A DNA stretch of 64,000 nucleotides from Heliocybe sulcata (lineage: Eukaryota > Basidiomycota > Agaricomycetes > Gloeophyllales > Gloeophyllaceae), in contig ML213508.1 of NCBI GenBank assembly GCA_004369045.1, forward strand, positions 649,748 to 713,747, in the 5' to 3' direction. Shown one piece after another: positions 11,746 through 22,100 of the stretch; the first letter of the stretch is position 1; every line of letters starts with the position of its first letter. The notes below the pieces were generated by a model that was not told where the DNA came from, ran no database searches, and was given only the letters and a program-made list of their open reading frames with translations. Position numbers and translations under genes: made by a program.

Positions 11746-12196
11746 ATATCAAGTGCTGGCGTACGTAGCTCAACGAGTATGTGAGTCGCTCACAGCAAAA
11801 ATAGCGCTCGCAAAGTTCGGACGTGAGGCGAAGGCAATATTGGGAGATATATAATTCATGCCTAGGCGTCGAGTCACAACTTGTAGCGCTGGCAGCAGTA
11901 CTTAAGAATGTTGTCTCTGAGCGGCCGCTGGCATGGTGAAAACAACCTTAGGAAGATACGCATCACTCCAGCACTAATACCGTCAAGCCTGCTGATGAGC
12001 ATAAGATGCACGGCCGCGGTGCGCCAAAGGAGCCTTCAACCAATCCTGGCATCCTAAATGCACTGCCACCGTGGATACGGCGCGGCAACGTTGTCTGAAC
12101 TACTAGAGTCCTATCCATGCTCTTGCCATGCTCTTGACAAGGAGGCGACCGGTGACCTTTGACCTTTGCGCGGAGACTATCATCGTGGATGGATGA
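11746..12196. other. Region with a partial repeat of the next gene's exon
   Basis: Around 11963-12020 a stretch starting catcactccag and continuing through a 'agcctgctgatg' word resembles 12312-12385, inside the next gene. It therefore looks like an old partial duplicate of that exon about 350 bases upstream. No open gene is seen. Confidence 0.5.
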
Positions 12197-13797
12197 GTGG
12201 CCAATCGTCGGAAGGACTGCCAACAGGTGTGTGAAAGCGTTGGAGAGCGTGTTGAACGACGTCAACTCGTCTGCGAGAAGGAGCGGTCTACAGATGTCGA
12301 AGAGAACCAGCATCACTCCAGGCAGTCTAGCATTGATACCAGCAAGCCTACTGATGGGCCTGTGAAGCATAAGAAGCAGCGGTCGCTGCTCATGTCTTTA
12401 GTCGCGTACGTGTCTTCCTGAATCGCGCGTTATGACCACTAACGTTCGCATAGGTCTCTCGTTCCACCTCTGCCCACCATCATGCGCCTTCCCGCAATCC
12501 TCCCGCTTCGCCTACCATTGTCCGGGCACCTGCTACCGATCGCCTCTTTGTCCTGCCTGAGCTTCTATCCCATCTCAGCCCTGGCGGATACTATACATGG
12601 ATCCTGCAGACCATCATCGGCGGGGCGCAGCGCCGTACGCGCGAGCTCGCCGAGGAGTGCGGTCTCAGGGAGATGCGGACGTCGGATGAGTAGATTGGGT
12701 GGACGTGTGGCAGGCAGATCGTCGGTGGGAGCGTAGTCGAGGGAGAGGGCGCCATGTTCTGGGACGAGGACGAGGATGGATCGGGAGACGGTGAGAACTT
12801 GGAGATGGAGACGGATGGTAGCTTTGTCCATGTGCCAACAGACAGCATGCACGAGAGCCTGCCCTCCTCCCCGAGCTTGCTCTCGTCGTCTTCGCCTAAG
12901 CAGCAGCAAGACTCGTCTTCCCGCCTCCCTCTCTCCCCTTACCGTTCCCCGTCTCCTGTGGCAAGCGAGCCCACAAACGCTCGTACACCTCGGCGGGGCC
13001 GCATCCACCCCTCTCCCGCCTTGCGCACCTGCTGCATCTGCACATGAACGTCCAGCAGTCCACCACGAGCGAGCAGGACCACGTTCTCAGCTTGCTGGAG
13101 ATCAAGTCTCGGCGGCGCTCGCGTCGGCACTCACGGAGCATCCGCCTCGACCTGAGCATGCCCGCGCGGATTAGCCCGCTCGCGCGGTGCGTACCCATCA
13201 GCGCCGGCGAGGAGTGGGTGGCGGTGCGGGGCGACGACGACGACGATGAGAGCTGGGACGAGCGCGAGATGCCGAGCAGGCCGCTGAGCTCGACGTTTGG
13301 GGACAGTGGGAAGCTGGAGATTGTGAGCCGCGAGAGCGATATGGCGTGCCATCAGGGTTTGCCGCCTGCGTATTCGGCGCACAACCCGGACGCTCCGAAA
13401 GGCCATCCGCTCGGTGCGGACGATGGTCGATATGCAGGCTCGACGGTCGTCCAGTCCACCACCCCCGCATGTGCAGTGGAGAAGGAAGAGCATGCGCGCC
13501 TCGCTGCATCCTCATCCTGATCCTCTAGACTCTCTTAGCCCTCTATCGCCTTCGATATATGCCCCGGACCCCTTGGACATGCTTGGCCACGACCGACCGG
13601 TACTCCACCGTCTTCCGCAACTGTCTCCGGATTCGCTCCTGTGTCAGCCTCTCTCCAAGAAACACCCGGTGATTGTGGACGGAGAGTGTACTCTCGCGAT
13701 GGACTTGCCTCGAAAGGTGGAGGTCCGGGGCGCAGGAGGGTATGACGATGAAGACTGGTTGACTATGAGATCGAGCGAAGCGCTCTCGCGCTGCTGA
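12197..13797 (+). pseudogene. Serine/proline-rich hypothetical gene, apparently interrupted
   Basis: Protein-like sequence runs along the plus strand but does not stay in one frame. The first piece (to about 12410) ends KQRSLLMSLVA before a short intron. The next gives LFVLPELLSHLSPGGYYTW and ELAEECGLREMRTSDE, then a TAG near 12691. The same frame continues beyond the stop with IVGGSVVEGEGAMFWDEDED and a serine-rich tract. The frame then changes into HPPLSRLAHLLHLHMNVQQ and IKSRRRSRRHSR, and again near 13390 into TMVDMQARRSSSPPPP, which runs to a stop at 13797. The pieces are coherent and acidic or Ser/Pro-rich, as in regulatory proteins. I do not recognise the family. The gene is either a decaying copy or carries introns I failed to see. 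A homologous protein would decide. Confidence 0.5.
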
Positions 13798-14574
13798 TCC
13801 CTTGGACTATTTATCGCCGCGCGTTCACCTCTGGCGGCCGTTCTCTTGCTCCCTCCACGAGATCTCATTGGCATTTATTCGGATCAAGCTCATCATGAAA
13901 ATGCATACATTCGATTCATAAGTCGGTACGGCACGTTATGCTTTTTTGCAAGTCTTTGATACCCCCCTTGCATCTTTTACCCCGCATTCTAGTCAACGTC
14001 ACGACGCTTCACGTTCATTGTTTGTATATCTTGGATATCCTGTTCTTATACATATCTATCGAATTTCCCTTTCTAATGGACTTGTTAGCCTCACTTTATC
14101 GTTTCTGGCGACGCGCCTTGTTTGCACTGCCTACTTTTCTGCTTCTCTATAGGCGTGGTTTGTTGTTTGATTGCGGGCGTTGCTGGTGGTCACGGGGGGA
14201 AGGATATGAACGAGTCTCAGTTATTTGTTCTTGTAGTCATCGCGGTGACTCCCGCATTTGACAGGCAGTCACTTACCAAAGTAGTAATCCCGCCGCTGTC
14301 TATTTGGACAAAACCCGAGCTACCGTCGAAGGCCATTGATCTTCTTCCTCCACTGGGGAAGCTCTTGAAGAACTTGGAGTATAAAGGTATGTGCCGTCGT
14401 TCTGTTCTATGCCCGAATTTTCTGCCCTCTTTGTTCTGTCCTCCCCCGAGTTGCCAACTCCAGTGCGTCTTGTTTTGCCTTTGCCCTTTCCCCACTCTGT
14501 CTTTGCTCCTTCACTGTCCTAATTGCTTTCTTCCAGTGTCTTACACAACCACGTCTACCAAGATCTCTTTCGAC
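13798..14574. other. Upstream region of the trypsin-like gene
   Basis: The reading frame of the following gene stays open back to about 14122 (with an ATG at 14206), but this extension is cysteine/leucine-rich, pyrimidine-biased and unlike protein. I read it as leader or promoter, with a C/T-rich tract at 14430-14540 just before the chosen ATG. Confidence 0.5.
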
Positions 14575-16227
14575 ATGGTACCATCTTCCGGATGTCCGCC
14601 CCCTTTTCGCGCCGACTCTGCCTATGAAGTCCCACACTCGCCCACGCAAGGACCCATTGTCCCCTGTCCTGAGGAAGCGGCTCTAAGGTACCATGGCCTT
14701 CCTTCGCGGCCTCGCTTCGTCGCTCGCTCCAGTAGCGACGAATGGGTACCGCCTGGCTTTGAAGGGTACCCCGAAGTCCGAGAGCTACGTCCTGTCGGAA
14801 TACACCCCCTCTGCAGTGTCTGGGAGGACATGGTCGATGTTGCCATGCATATCTACCTGACTGAGCAGAACGTGCGCTATACAAGCCTCGACCCCGTCCG
14901 GATCGGGCTAGTTGACGAGCCTGCTGCTCCCGTCATTGTTTGGGTTGGAGTTGAGCCCAGCTGCCTCTATGCCGAGCAAGGCATCCTAGTCGCTGTTGGC
15001 CTCAGGGATATCCTCATTCGACACGGTATCGACGATGTCCATGTCGAAATACGCGAGTCCGTGGTCACTACATCTGCGAAAATGTACAAGCCCGCTCTTT
15101 CCTCCAGCCCCATCGTCCAGGTCTCCGAACCCTTTTCCACATCTCTGGGAATCTCGGTCTGCTCCGATGCGACCCCTGATGTTCAGGGGACTGCCACCCT
15201 GTTCTTCGTCGACTCTTCGAAGCCGGGCAGACTATTCCTGCTTGCACCCAGGCATGTTCTGTTTCACCCGCATGAGATTGACCGGTACGAGTACCGTGGG
15301 ACCGGACCCCGCAGGAATATCTTGCTGCTGGGTAAAAGCGGCATGTTTGCTCGTATCAAGGACATCGAGAAAGAAATTTGGGGGACTGAGTATCTCATCG
15401 CACATTATAAGGATCTATTGGAGTCTGCTGACAAGATGGAGGACCCGCAGGCTGCTCAGGCCCGTCGCGAAAGCACCCATTCTGATCTACTCAAGGCGGA
15501 GGGAGATCTTGAACATCTCCGGCAGTTCCTCGCCGATGTCAGAAGAGACTGGGAGAATGCGAGGGATCGCATCATCGGTCATGTCATCCTTTCTCCGCCT
15601 CTCACTCTCAATGCCGGTAAGGGCGGTTTCACCCGAGACTTTGCAGTTATCGAGGTCAACACCACCAAGATCGACAGCAGTAACTTCATTGGAAACGCTA
15701 TCGATCTTGGGACCAAGATTCCCATCCAGACTCTTGCTTGCTGGATGCATCCAAGTCACACCAACCAGCCTTCATTCAAATACCCTTCTAATCGCCTTCT
15801 TCACTTCCGCGGCACCCTCTCCACTGACGAGATGCATAGCCCAAATGCCAAGAATGTTGATGATAGGGGTGACCCTACAATCATGGTTCTGAAGCATGGC
15901 AGCAGCTCCGGACTGACCATCGGATGCCTCAACAGCATTCGTGCTGTCGTACGTAGGCCTTTCACAGATGGGCCCACAGGATTCTCAAGGGAAGTTATTG
16001 TACTCCCTCGCTCTTCTAAATCTGGCGCATTCTCTGAATGTGGGGACTCAGGTGCTGTCATGATAAATGGCCTAGGCGCCGTTGCAGGCATGCTCACTGC
16101 CGGCAATGGAGCCACCAAGGTATCCGATTGCAGTTATGTAACCCCCATCACTTGCCTCTTGGAGTGCTTGAAGGAGTGTGATTTTTCTGCCAACATTTTC
16201 CCTGTAGCTGTGGATGTTCGTGATTAA
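14575..16227 (+). CDS. Trypsin-like peptidase-fold protein, intronless, basidiomycete family
   Basis: The ATG at 14575 opens 550 codons without introns, unusual here. The N-terminal half contains SGCPPPFRAD, GLPSRPRFVARSS and VREL-PVGIHPLC, typical of a poorly studied protein family widespread in mushrooms. The C-terminal half has a trypsin-like triad by position: His227 in APRHVLF, Asp355 in FTRDFAVIEV and Ser492 in CGDSGAVM. Between His and Asp sits a charged, heptad-like stretch (about 259-332, IKDIEKEIWG ... RDWENARDRIIG) predicted to be a coiled coil. No signal peptide is visible, so a cytosolic or nuclear place is more likely than secretion. The substrate is unknown. The gene lies between the two halves of a segmental duplication, which fits a mobile or amplifying family, but I see no transposon ends. 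Confidence 0.8.
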   Translation: MVPSSGCPPPFRADSAYEVPHSPTQGPIVPCPEEAALRYHGLPSRPRFVARSSSDEWVPPGFEGYPEVRELRPVGIHPLCSVWEDMVDVAMHIYLTEQNVRYTSLDPVRIGLVDEPAAPVIVWVGVEPSCLYAEQGILVAVGLRDILIRHGIDDVHVEIRESVVTTSAKMYKPALSSSPIVQVSEPFSTSLGISVCSDATPDVQGTATLFFVDSSKPGRLFLLAPRHVLFHPHEIDRYEYRGTGPRRNILLLGKSGMFARIKDIEKEIWGTEYLIAHYKDLLESADKMEDPQAAQARRESTHSDLLKAEGDLEHLRQFLADVRRDWENARDRIIGHVILSPPLTLNAGKGGFTRDFAVIEVNTTKIDSSNFIGNAIDLGTKIPIQTLACWMHPSHTNQPSFKYPSNRLLHFRGTLSTDEMHSPNAKNVDDRGDPTIMVLKHGSSSGLTIGCLNSIRAVVRRPFTDGPTGFSREVIVLPRSSKSGAFSECGDSGAVMINGLGAVAGMLTAGNGATKVSDCSYVTPITCLLECLKECDFSANIFPVAVDVRD

Positions 16228-16838
16228 ATGGCTGTTACTCTCCACATCCAGATCCCCACTTGATCCTTTCTTGATGTTCACTGGCTTCCTGTTCACCTTC
16301 TTTCTGTGCATTTGTTCCTTTCACATCCTCGTGTTTGTTGACTCCTCTCCCATGGACTCACCGTCAATATTGAGTAGATTAGGTACGAGATACTTACTAC
16401 TTCGTAGGCGCTTGGCCTCGTGCTGGGCATGATGTAGGTTCTTACATACTGCGTACAGTATTGTTGCCTTCTGTCTTCATTCCGCGTGTTGTTCTTATAA
16501 TTCCAATTGGTTCTATGTTACCCTCATGGAAGCCTGATGAATAGGCAGAAGGATGCTGGTGCGTCCCTTATCTTTTTTAACTATCGGTATCATCTTGGAT
16601 GCCGGGTCTGAAAGGAGCCCTAGAGAGATGTCCTAGGTATCTATCCTGCTCGACCGCAGCTGCCCGACACTGGTGCAGAGCGCCCGTCCGTGGTTATCTC
16701 AAATTAACACTAGAGAGTACTGTATATGCAGGAGCAAGCTAGTCGTCTTCAAGTAAGTACTTATGGGCTAGTGAATTACCGCTGGATCTGACATTCGGAA
16801 TATAACCTAGATATCCTAGTTATACGTGACGACGCGTA
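16228..16838. other. Intergenic, 3' flank of the trypsin-like gene
   Basis: No gene recognised. It ends where similarity to the first duplicated segment begins (near 16839). Confidence 0.4.
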
Positions 16839-17361
16839 GTCTACCGGGTCTCCTCTCAATGTCGAAGAGGAGATACAAGTATGCGGCCTGATTAATTGTG
16901 GACGATCGTCCTCCCCTCTGACATCGCGTCCTTCACCGGCTCAATCCACCCGCTGCATCTGCCAAACACGCGGGCTATGTTTGGCACGGCCTCCTCAACC
17001 TCTTCGTGGACTGGCGCTTCGTCAGACTGGCTGGACTACTGCCAACATGGTGTCCATCCGCCCGGGTGTGGACCGAGTCGACATAAGATCCCTTTACGGT
17101 GGAGGACCCATGCGCATATACGGACGAGTCGACGTGCTTTTCGACGCCCAGGGATACGAATTCGAGCAGGCGTGTTGGGTGACGGATATTGCGTTTCCCG
17201 TCGAGATTATGCTGGGTGTTGACTGGAGTATCTGTGCACCAATCTCATCGATGGACGTCTTGGTGTCTGCTTTCACAACAGACAATTTCATGGAGAAATC
17301 TGTCTTCAAACTGCACTTGGTCGCCTGTCTAAGAGTTCCGTGGCTGAGCAACGCAGCCTAA
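16839..17361 (+). pseudogene. Broken second copy of the retropepsin-like sequence
   Basis: From about 16839 to 17225 the sequence matches 10337-10740 of the intact-looking copy in the same orientation. It keeps recognisable pieces such as HPLHLPNTRAMFG and WVTDIAFPVE, but the frame is broken in several places. After the LGVDW position the two copies become unrelated. It is followed, as in the first copy, by PNP sequence on the minus strand. I treat it as a fossil and cannot date it beyond noting that similarity is still high at base level. Confidence 0.7.
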
Positions 17362-17450
17362 ATTCGTTCCCAGACTCGGAAGGAGTGTCGGGGTAGCATG
17401 GCTTCTCTAGGTTGAACAATATTTAAGTTTAATAATACCGACATCAGCGC

Positions 17451-18749
17451 TCAGCCACTCTTGCCAAGGAGCTCTATCATCTTCTCCACGAGAGACCGCA
17501 TAACTTCGCCTTTCTCCTTTCCAATGGCGAGAACTTCCTCGTGCGAGACTTCCACTTGTGGCACTGGCGGTAATGGCCGACCAGCCAACTAATATGCTGA
17601 TTAGAGCTTATTTCACTTTGATGCACAAGCTTTAGAGAAGGCTCACCTCAGCTTCTACCTCTTCCCTCACGCTCCTATACCCATCGGGAACGACAACGAA
17701 ATTTGTTACCAAACTCAACACGCAAACCTCAATACCCTCTTCCTTGGCTGCAAGTACTTCAGGTACAGTACTCATCCCCACCACGCTCGCGCCAGCAGCT
17801 CTGAGGAACCGGCCCTCTGCCGGACTCTCGTACGTGGGCCCGGAGACCCAGGCGTACGTGCCTTCGCCTAGGGTTGAGGAAGGAAGACCGAGCTCGTGCG
17901 CCGCGAGGAAGACGGTGCGGCGGAGGGAGTGGGAGTATGCGGTGGAGAGCGGGAGGAACCTGGGGTATTGGGGTTTGGCGGGGCCCAGGAGGGGGTTAAA
18001 GCCGGTCAAGTTCGGAAGAGCAAGGTGGTCACGGATTGATACGACTATTTCATGTCAGCGCCTATTAGTGTACTTCTGGGTTGGACATACTGGTTCCGAC
18101 CGGGAGAGCTGGATCAAGAGATCCAGCCGCGTTTGTGACTAACAGGTAGAAAACGCGGGTGAGTCGGCGTACACTATGACCTCTTGATATGCTTACTGAT
18201 AATGTCCTTGACGCCGAGTCTGGCCATCACGCGCACGGGGTAGACGACGGTGGAGAGCGAATGTCCTTCATAAGCATGGAACTAGCTGGGCCATTCTGAA
18301 GTGAGCTGGCACAAGCGTAGCAGCGCACTGTATTTACTTACCCGTCCAAGCATGGCTACTACTGGTACGCCATCGCCAGGGCCCACCAAGCCGAACGCGA
18401 GAGCACTCTTGTGTCCGTGGACTGTGAGGAGTCGGAAGGGTCTCAGTATATCAGCACTCCGGAAGTAAACGCAGTAACACATACCAGTACTGATACCAAA
18501 GCCCTTCAGTGAAGAATAGGGAACTTCGATACGTTCTCTGAAGCTTGCCGCGAGTGTGCTCAACCCGGATCCACATACGATGCCTACTTGTGGCTTGAGC
18601 AGGCGCTCTGGTAGGATAGTGGCGAGGATATCAAGGTTCGAAGCGATGAATTCTAGAGAAGTATCTTCGTGAACGGTACTCATTGCGGCCAGCTGATATG
18701 CGAGTAAGAGGTTGCCGAGTGAAGTTAGCCCGCGATCTACAGGAAGCAT
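17451..18749 (-). CDS. PNP1: Purine nucleoside phosphorylase
   Basis: This complete minus-strand gene has about seven exons. The protein shows the trimeric PNP signature set: GIVCGSGLSTLA (phosphate loop), VHGHKSALAFG, MLGRFHAYEGHS, RVMARLGVKDIIITNAAGS, IRDHLALPNLTGFNPLLG, WVSGPTYESPAEGRF, VVGMSTVPEV and SLVTNFVV, and a basic, amphipathic C-terminal exon ending LLGKSG. The family splits inosine and guanosine with phosphate to base and ribose-1-phosphate in purine salvage, in the cytosol. Two starts are possible: 18749 (MLPVDRGLTS) and 18683 (MSTVHEDTSLEF). The second gives a normal PNP length and is favoured by family length. The gene is divergent from the ABC transporter, with about 380-440 bases between. 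A truncated duplicate lies 6.5 kb away. Confidence 0.94.
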
Positions 18750-19127
18750 GCCGGTGGCTGTGCAGAAACAGGACTACATATCCGCCATTATAATTATTAT
18801 TAAATGTGCATTATGACCCATGCTTTCGCTGCCATCTACGCATCAAGTTTCTCCGGAAATCCAGGCAGTTCCCTGCCATGGAGCATTCTGAGTTCGCTAG
18901 ACGGGAATAATTGACCGCACATACCTCGGGAATCGGGAAATGGGCATGACGGGCCGTGTCTGCGCGATAACAAGGATCTCGTATGATACTTATATCTCCG
19001 CAGCTAGGTTCAACGTGAAGTGCAGCACAACAATCCCGCATTTTCGGTATACGGCAGGCCTTATAATCTTGTTTGGTATCCACAGCGTGTCTTCATAGAC
19101 GGTCGAACCTGTCCCTTGCTTTCCAAA
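18750..19127. promoter_or_regulatory. Shared upstream region of PNP and ABC transporter
   Basis: PNP (minus) and the ABC transporter (plus) start on opposite sides of this ~380-base gap, so it should contain both promoters. An A/T-rich tract lies at about 18785-18805. No specific operator was recognised. Confidence 0.5.
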
Positions 19128-22100
19128 ATGTCAAAGAAGTGAGTCTACGCCTTTCAAAATGGGCGTATTTCACTGAAGGCACTTTCTGCAGTCTATGGGC
19201 GGATTCACTGGCGTACCCTGCTTATGCAGCCTGCGTCTCTTCCATCTCACTACTTGGCGAAGTCGCAAGACCATATATCCGAAAGTCCCAATCGTACCAG
19301 AAAAGTTCTTCTCCGCCCAGTGTAGCAGATGTGGATTCTACCGAAGAGTCTTTCTCTCTCCCACTCCTGACACATGCTGGCGCACTCGGAGGCTACTCGA
19401 TTTGTGGAGGCCGCATACTTCAGCTTTTAGCATCGCTCGCACTTCTAGGGTTATCTATCGCGTCCTATGTTGCGGGAAACGGGAATAGCACAGGCCTCGA
19501 TGCTCCGAACGAATCAGCCAAAAGCTGGCTGCAATTCGTGTCTTGCTTAACCTATGTGAGTGATGTTCAGATTATGCATATACGTTTATTCAACGTCAGC
19601 ATTACCATGCAGGGATACACGACTATACTGGCGCTTCTATCTGTCTCTATGACCACTGGCTGGAGCAAAGTAGCAGCACAACACTTTGTGGTCGTAATGC
19701 TACTCAGTTTCGCCGTCTACGCGTGTCGGGACATTTATCCGCTAACGACATATACCCGCACACCTATCGACATAGGCGAGGGTTGGATCCTGTGGGCCAG
19801 AATTGCTCTTCTAGGTCTGGCTTCCGTGGTCATTCCTTTGGCAATGCCGCGACTATATGATCCCTTCGATCCTGAGGTATATACCATAGTTTTGTCGTGT
19901 TTGATAGCACGGTCCTCAGAAACTCGGACTCTCAGGACCTGCGACAGCCGATTCCAGAGCAAACGGCGTCCCTGCTGTCATTTTTCACCTTCTCGTTTAT
20001 GAACCCCGTAATCACTGCTGCTGGGAAAGTCCGTCATCTACCCTATACGCAGCTACCGGCTCTGGCAGACGACGATGAAGTCGAGAACCTCATCAAAGAC
20101 ACTCTTCCCGTAAGCTCAGCCACCTGATAACCATGTTCCTCCACTTCATCAGTCTTGGATAGTTGCTCGATCCCTTGTCTCCCACCAGGAGCGGCAAGGT
20201 GTTTTGGGGTCTCCTGCGAATATTCTGTATGGTGTCTTCTTGCTCATCGTCGTACTCGTGTCTTTTTTGAATTATTACATGTTCAGATTGGGAGCACATT
20301 CTCGAATGTGTGATGCTCATCGTCAAGGTGCGCACCCGGACATGCGGCTCGATGTAGCGTTGAATTCATGTCCTCTAGTGTCTGACGCTCTATGTTAGCC
20401 CATATGCGATCGGCCAGTTGCTGAAGTACGTACTCTCGCATCGTCCGACTCGTGCAAGCAAACTGATCATTCCAAAGCTATCTGGAAGATGGTGGCGCCA
20501 ATGCTACAGTAAAGCCCTGGTTCTGGATAGCAGCACTCTTCTGCGGTCCCGCAATTGGTTCTGTTGCTGTACAGTGGTTCGGGTATATCACTGTACGTGT
20601 CTTGGTGCTTCTCGAATCCTGGTACAACAGAGAACTCAACGCCCCTCGCATGAAGACTGTGATCGCTGTGCGCACGGAGGCTATCATCACGGCACTGGTC
20701 TTCGAGCACTCGCTGCGTATCCGAGTGAAGGCCGAGTCCAACTCCGGCCCAGGATCTACTAACAACCCAGCGTCTTCCGACAATGGCCATCTCCTTGGAA
20801 ATATCAACAACCTCGTTACCTCTGACCTGAGCAACATCACGGATGGTCGCAACTTTCTGCTCTTGGGGTTGTACAGCCCGCTACAGGTTGTTCTGTCTAT
20901 TTGGTTCTTATACAACATATTGGAATGGAGGTAAGCCTGAGACGTTCAAAAGGCGACAGAGTATGAACCTCTGCACGATAGCGCCTTTGTTGGTATGGCG
21001 ATTATGATCATCCTCTTCCCTTTGCCCGGATACATTGCCAAGAAGCTGCACGCAGTTCAAGTCGAGGCCATGAAAAGGGTAGAGTGCTGATTCTTCTAGA
21101 GATGATTGGCAGATTGATATACTGACATTGTCTCTTCGCATTCTTAGAGTGATGCTCGAATAGAAACTGTGACCGAGAGTGAGTCCGATTACCAACAGGC
21201 AACTGCGGTGCACTCGCTGATGGTCGATGCATGGCAGTCCTCAACGTCTTGCGTATGATCAAACTTTTCGGCTGGGAAGGCAAGATGGGGGAGAAACTAG
21301 CCGCGAAACGTGAAGAAGAACTGAAGTGGATACTCCGGCGACAAATACTCTGGCTTTTGAATGGAATCATCAAGTAAGCGGTACATCCTAGCTTCCAATG
21401 GTCGTATACTTATCCGGCGACAGCTATCTGATACCTCTTTTCTACATGATGGCTACTTATGCTACCTATGTAAGATCGCGATATGACAAACTTTCCGCAT
21501 TCTTACAACGTATATTCCTTTTATTAGACGGTGGTCATGCACAGGAGCTTAAGCGGTAAGCTTTAGCGACTACTCGCACCGTCTTCGTCTGCTCATTGCG
21601 TCTGTAGCTTCTATTGTCTTTCCCTCCATGACAGGTGCGTGCGAACATATCCAAGTGTTGTCTTTTGCTGCAACACAGTTCATTAGTTTTCGAAATGCTT
21701 CGACTACAGCTCTATACCGTCTTCCACTGGACTCCCGTATTTATCCAAGGTACGACCACTCGTATAACAGTATCGCAATCAGGCTTGACCCTCGATCCTA
21801 GCCAAGATCTCGTTGGACCGTATAGACAACTACTTGCACACGGTATTTATCTGCCGGGATGTCTATGAATTCGCACCCTCATACATCATGTTAGGCAGAG
21901 CTCCTCGACATGTTTTCGCCTACCATAGCAGCGTCGACAGAGACGTCTATACTGACGCCCGCGTCAGGTGTGATTGGATTCCATGACGCAAAGTTCACGT
22001 GGACAGGACCCTCTATTGGCGGCCCAGCTTCTCCTGCGGAAAGGCGTTTTGAACTGGCGATAGACGATCTACGCTTCGAGAAGGGGCAAATTAATTTGAT

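Noticed and set aside
12482-12736. Hydrophobic protein in the frame starting MRLPAILPLRLPLSGHLL
   Set aside because: It is a shadow of the coherent frame reading LFVLPELLSHLSPGGYYTW in the same stretch.
14122-14574. N-terminal extension of the trypsin-like protein
   Set aside because: The open frame is pyrimidine-driven, Cys/Leu-rich and unlike the family, whose sequence begins close to the ATG at 14575.
9940-17361. A complete LTR element around the retropepsin-like copies
   Set aside because: No reverse transcriptase, RNase H, integrase or long terminal repeats were seen, so only a lone domain and a broken copy are reported.
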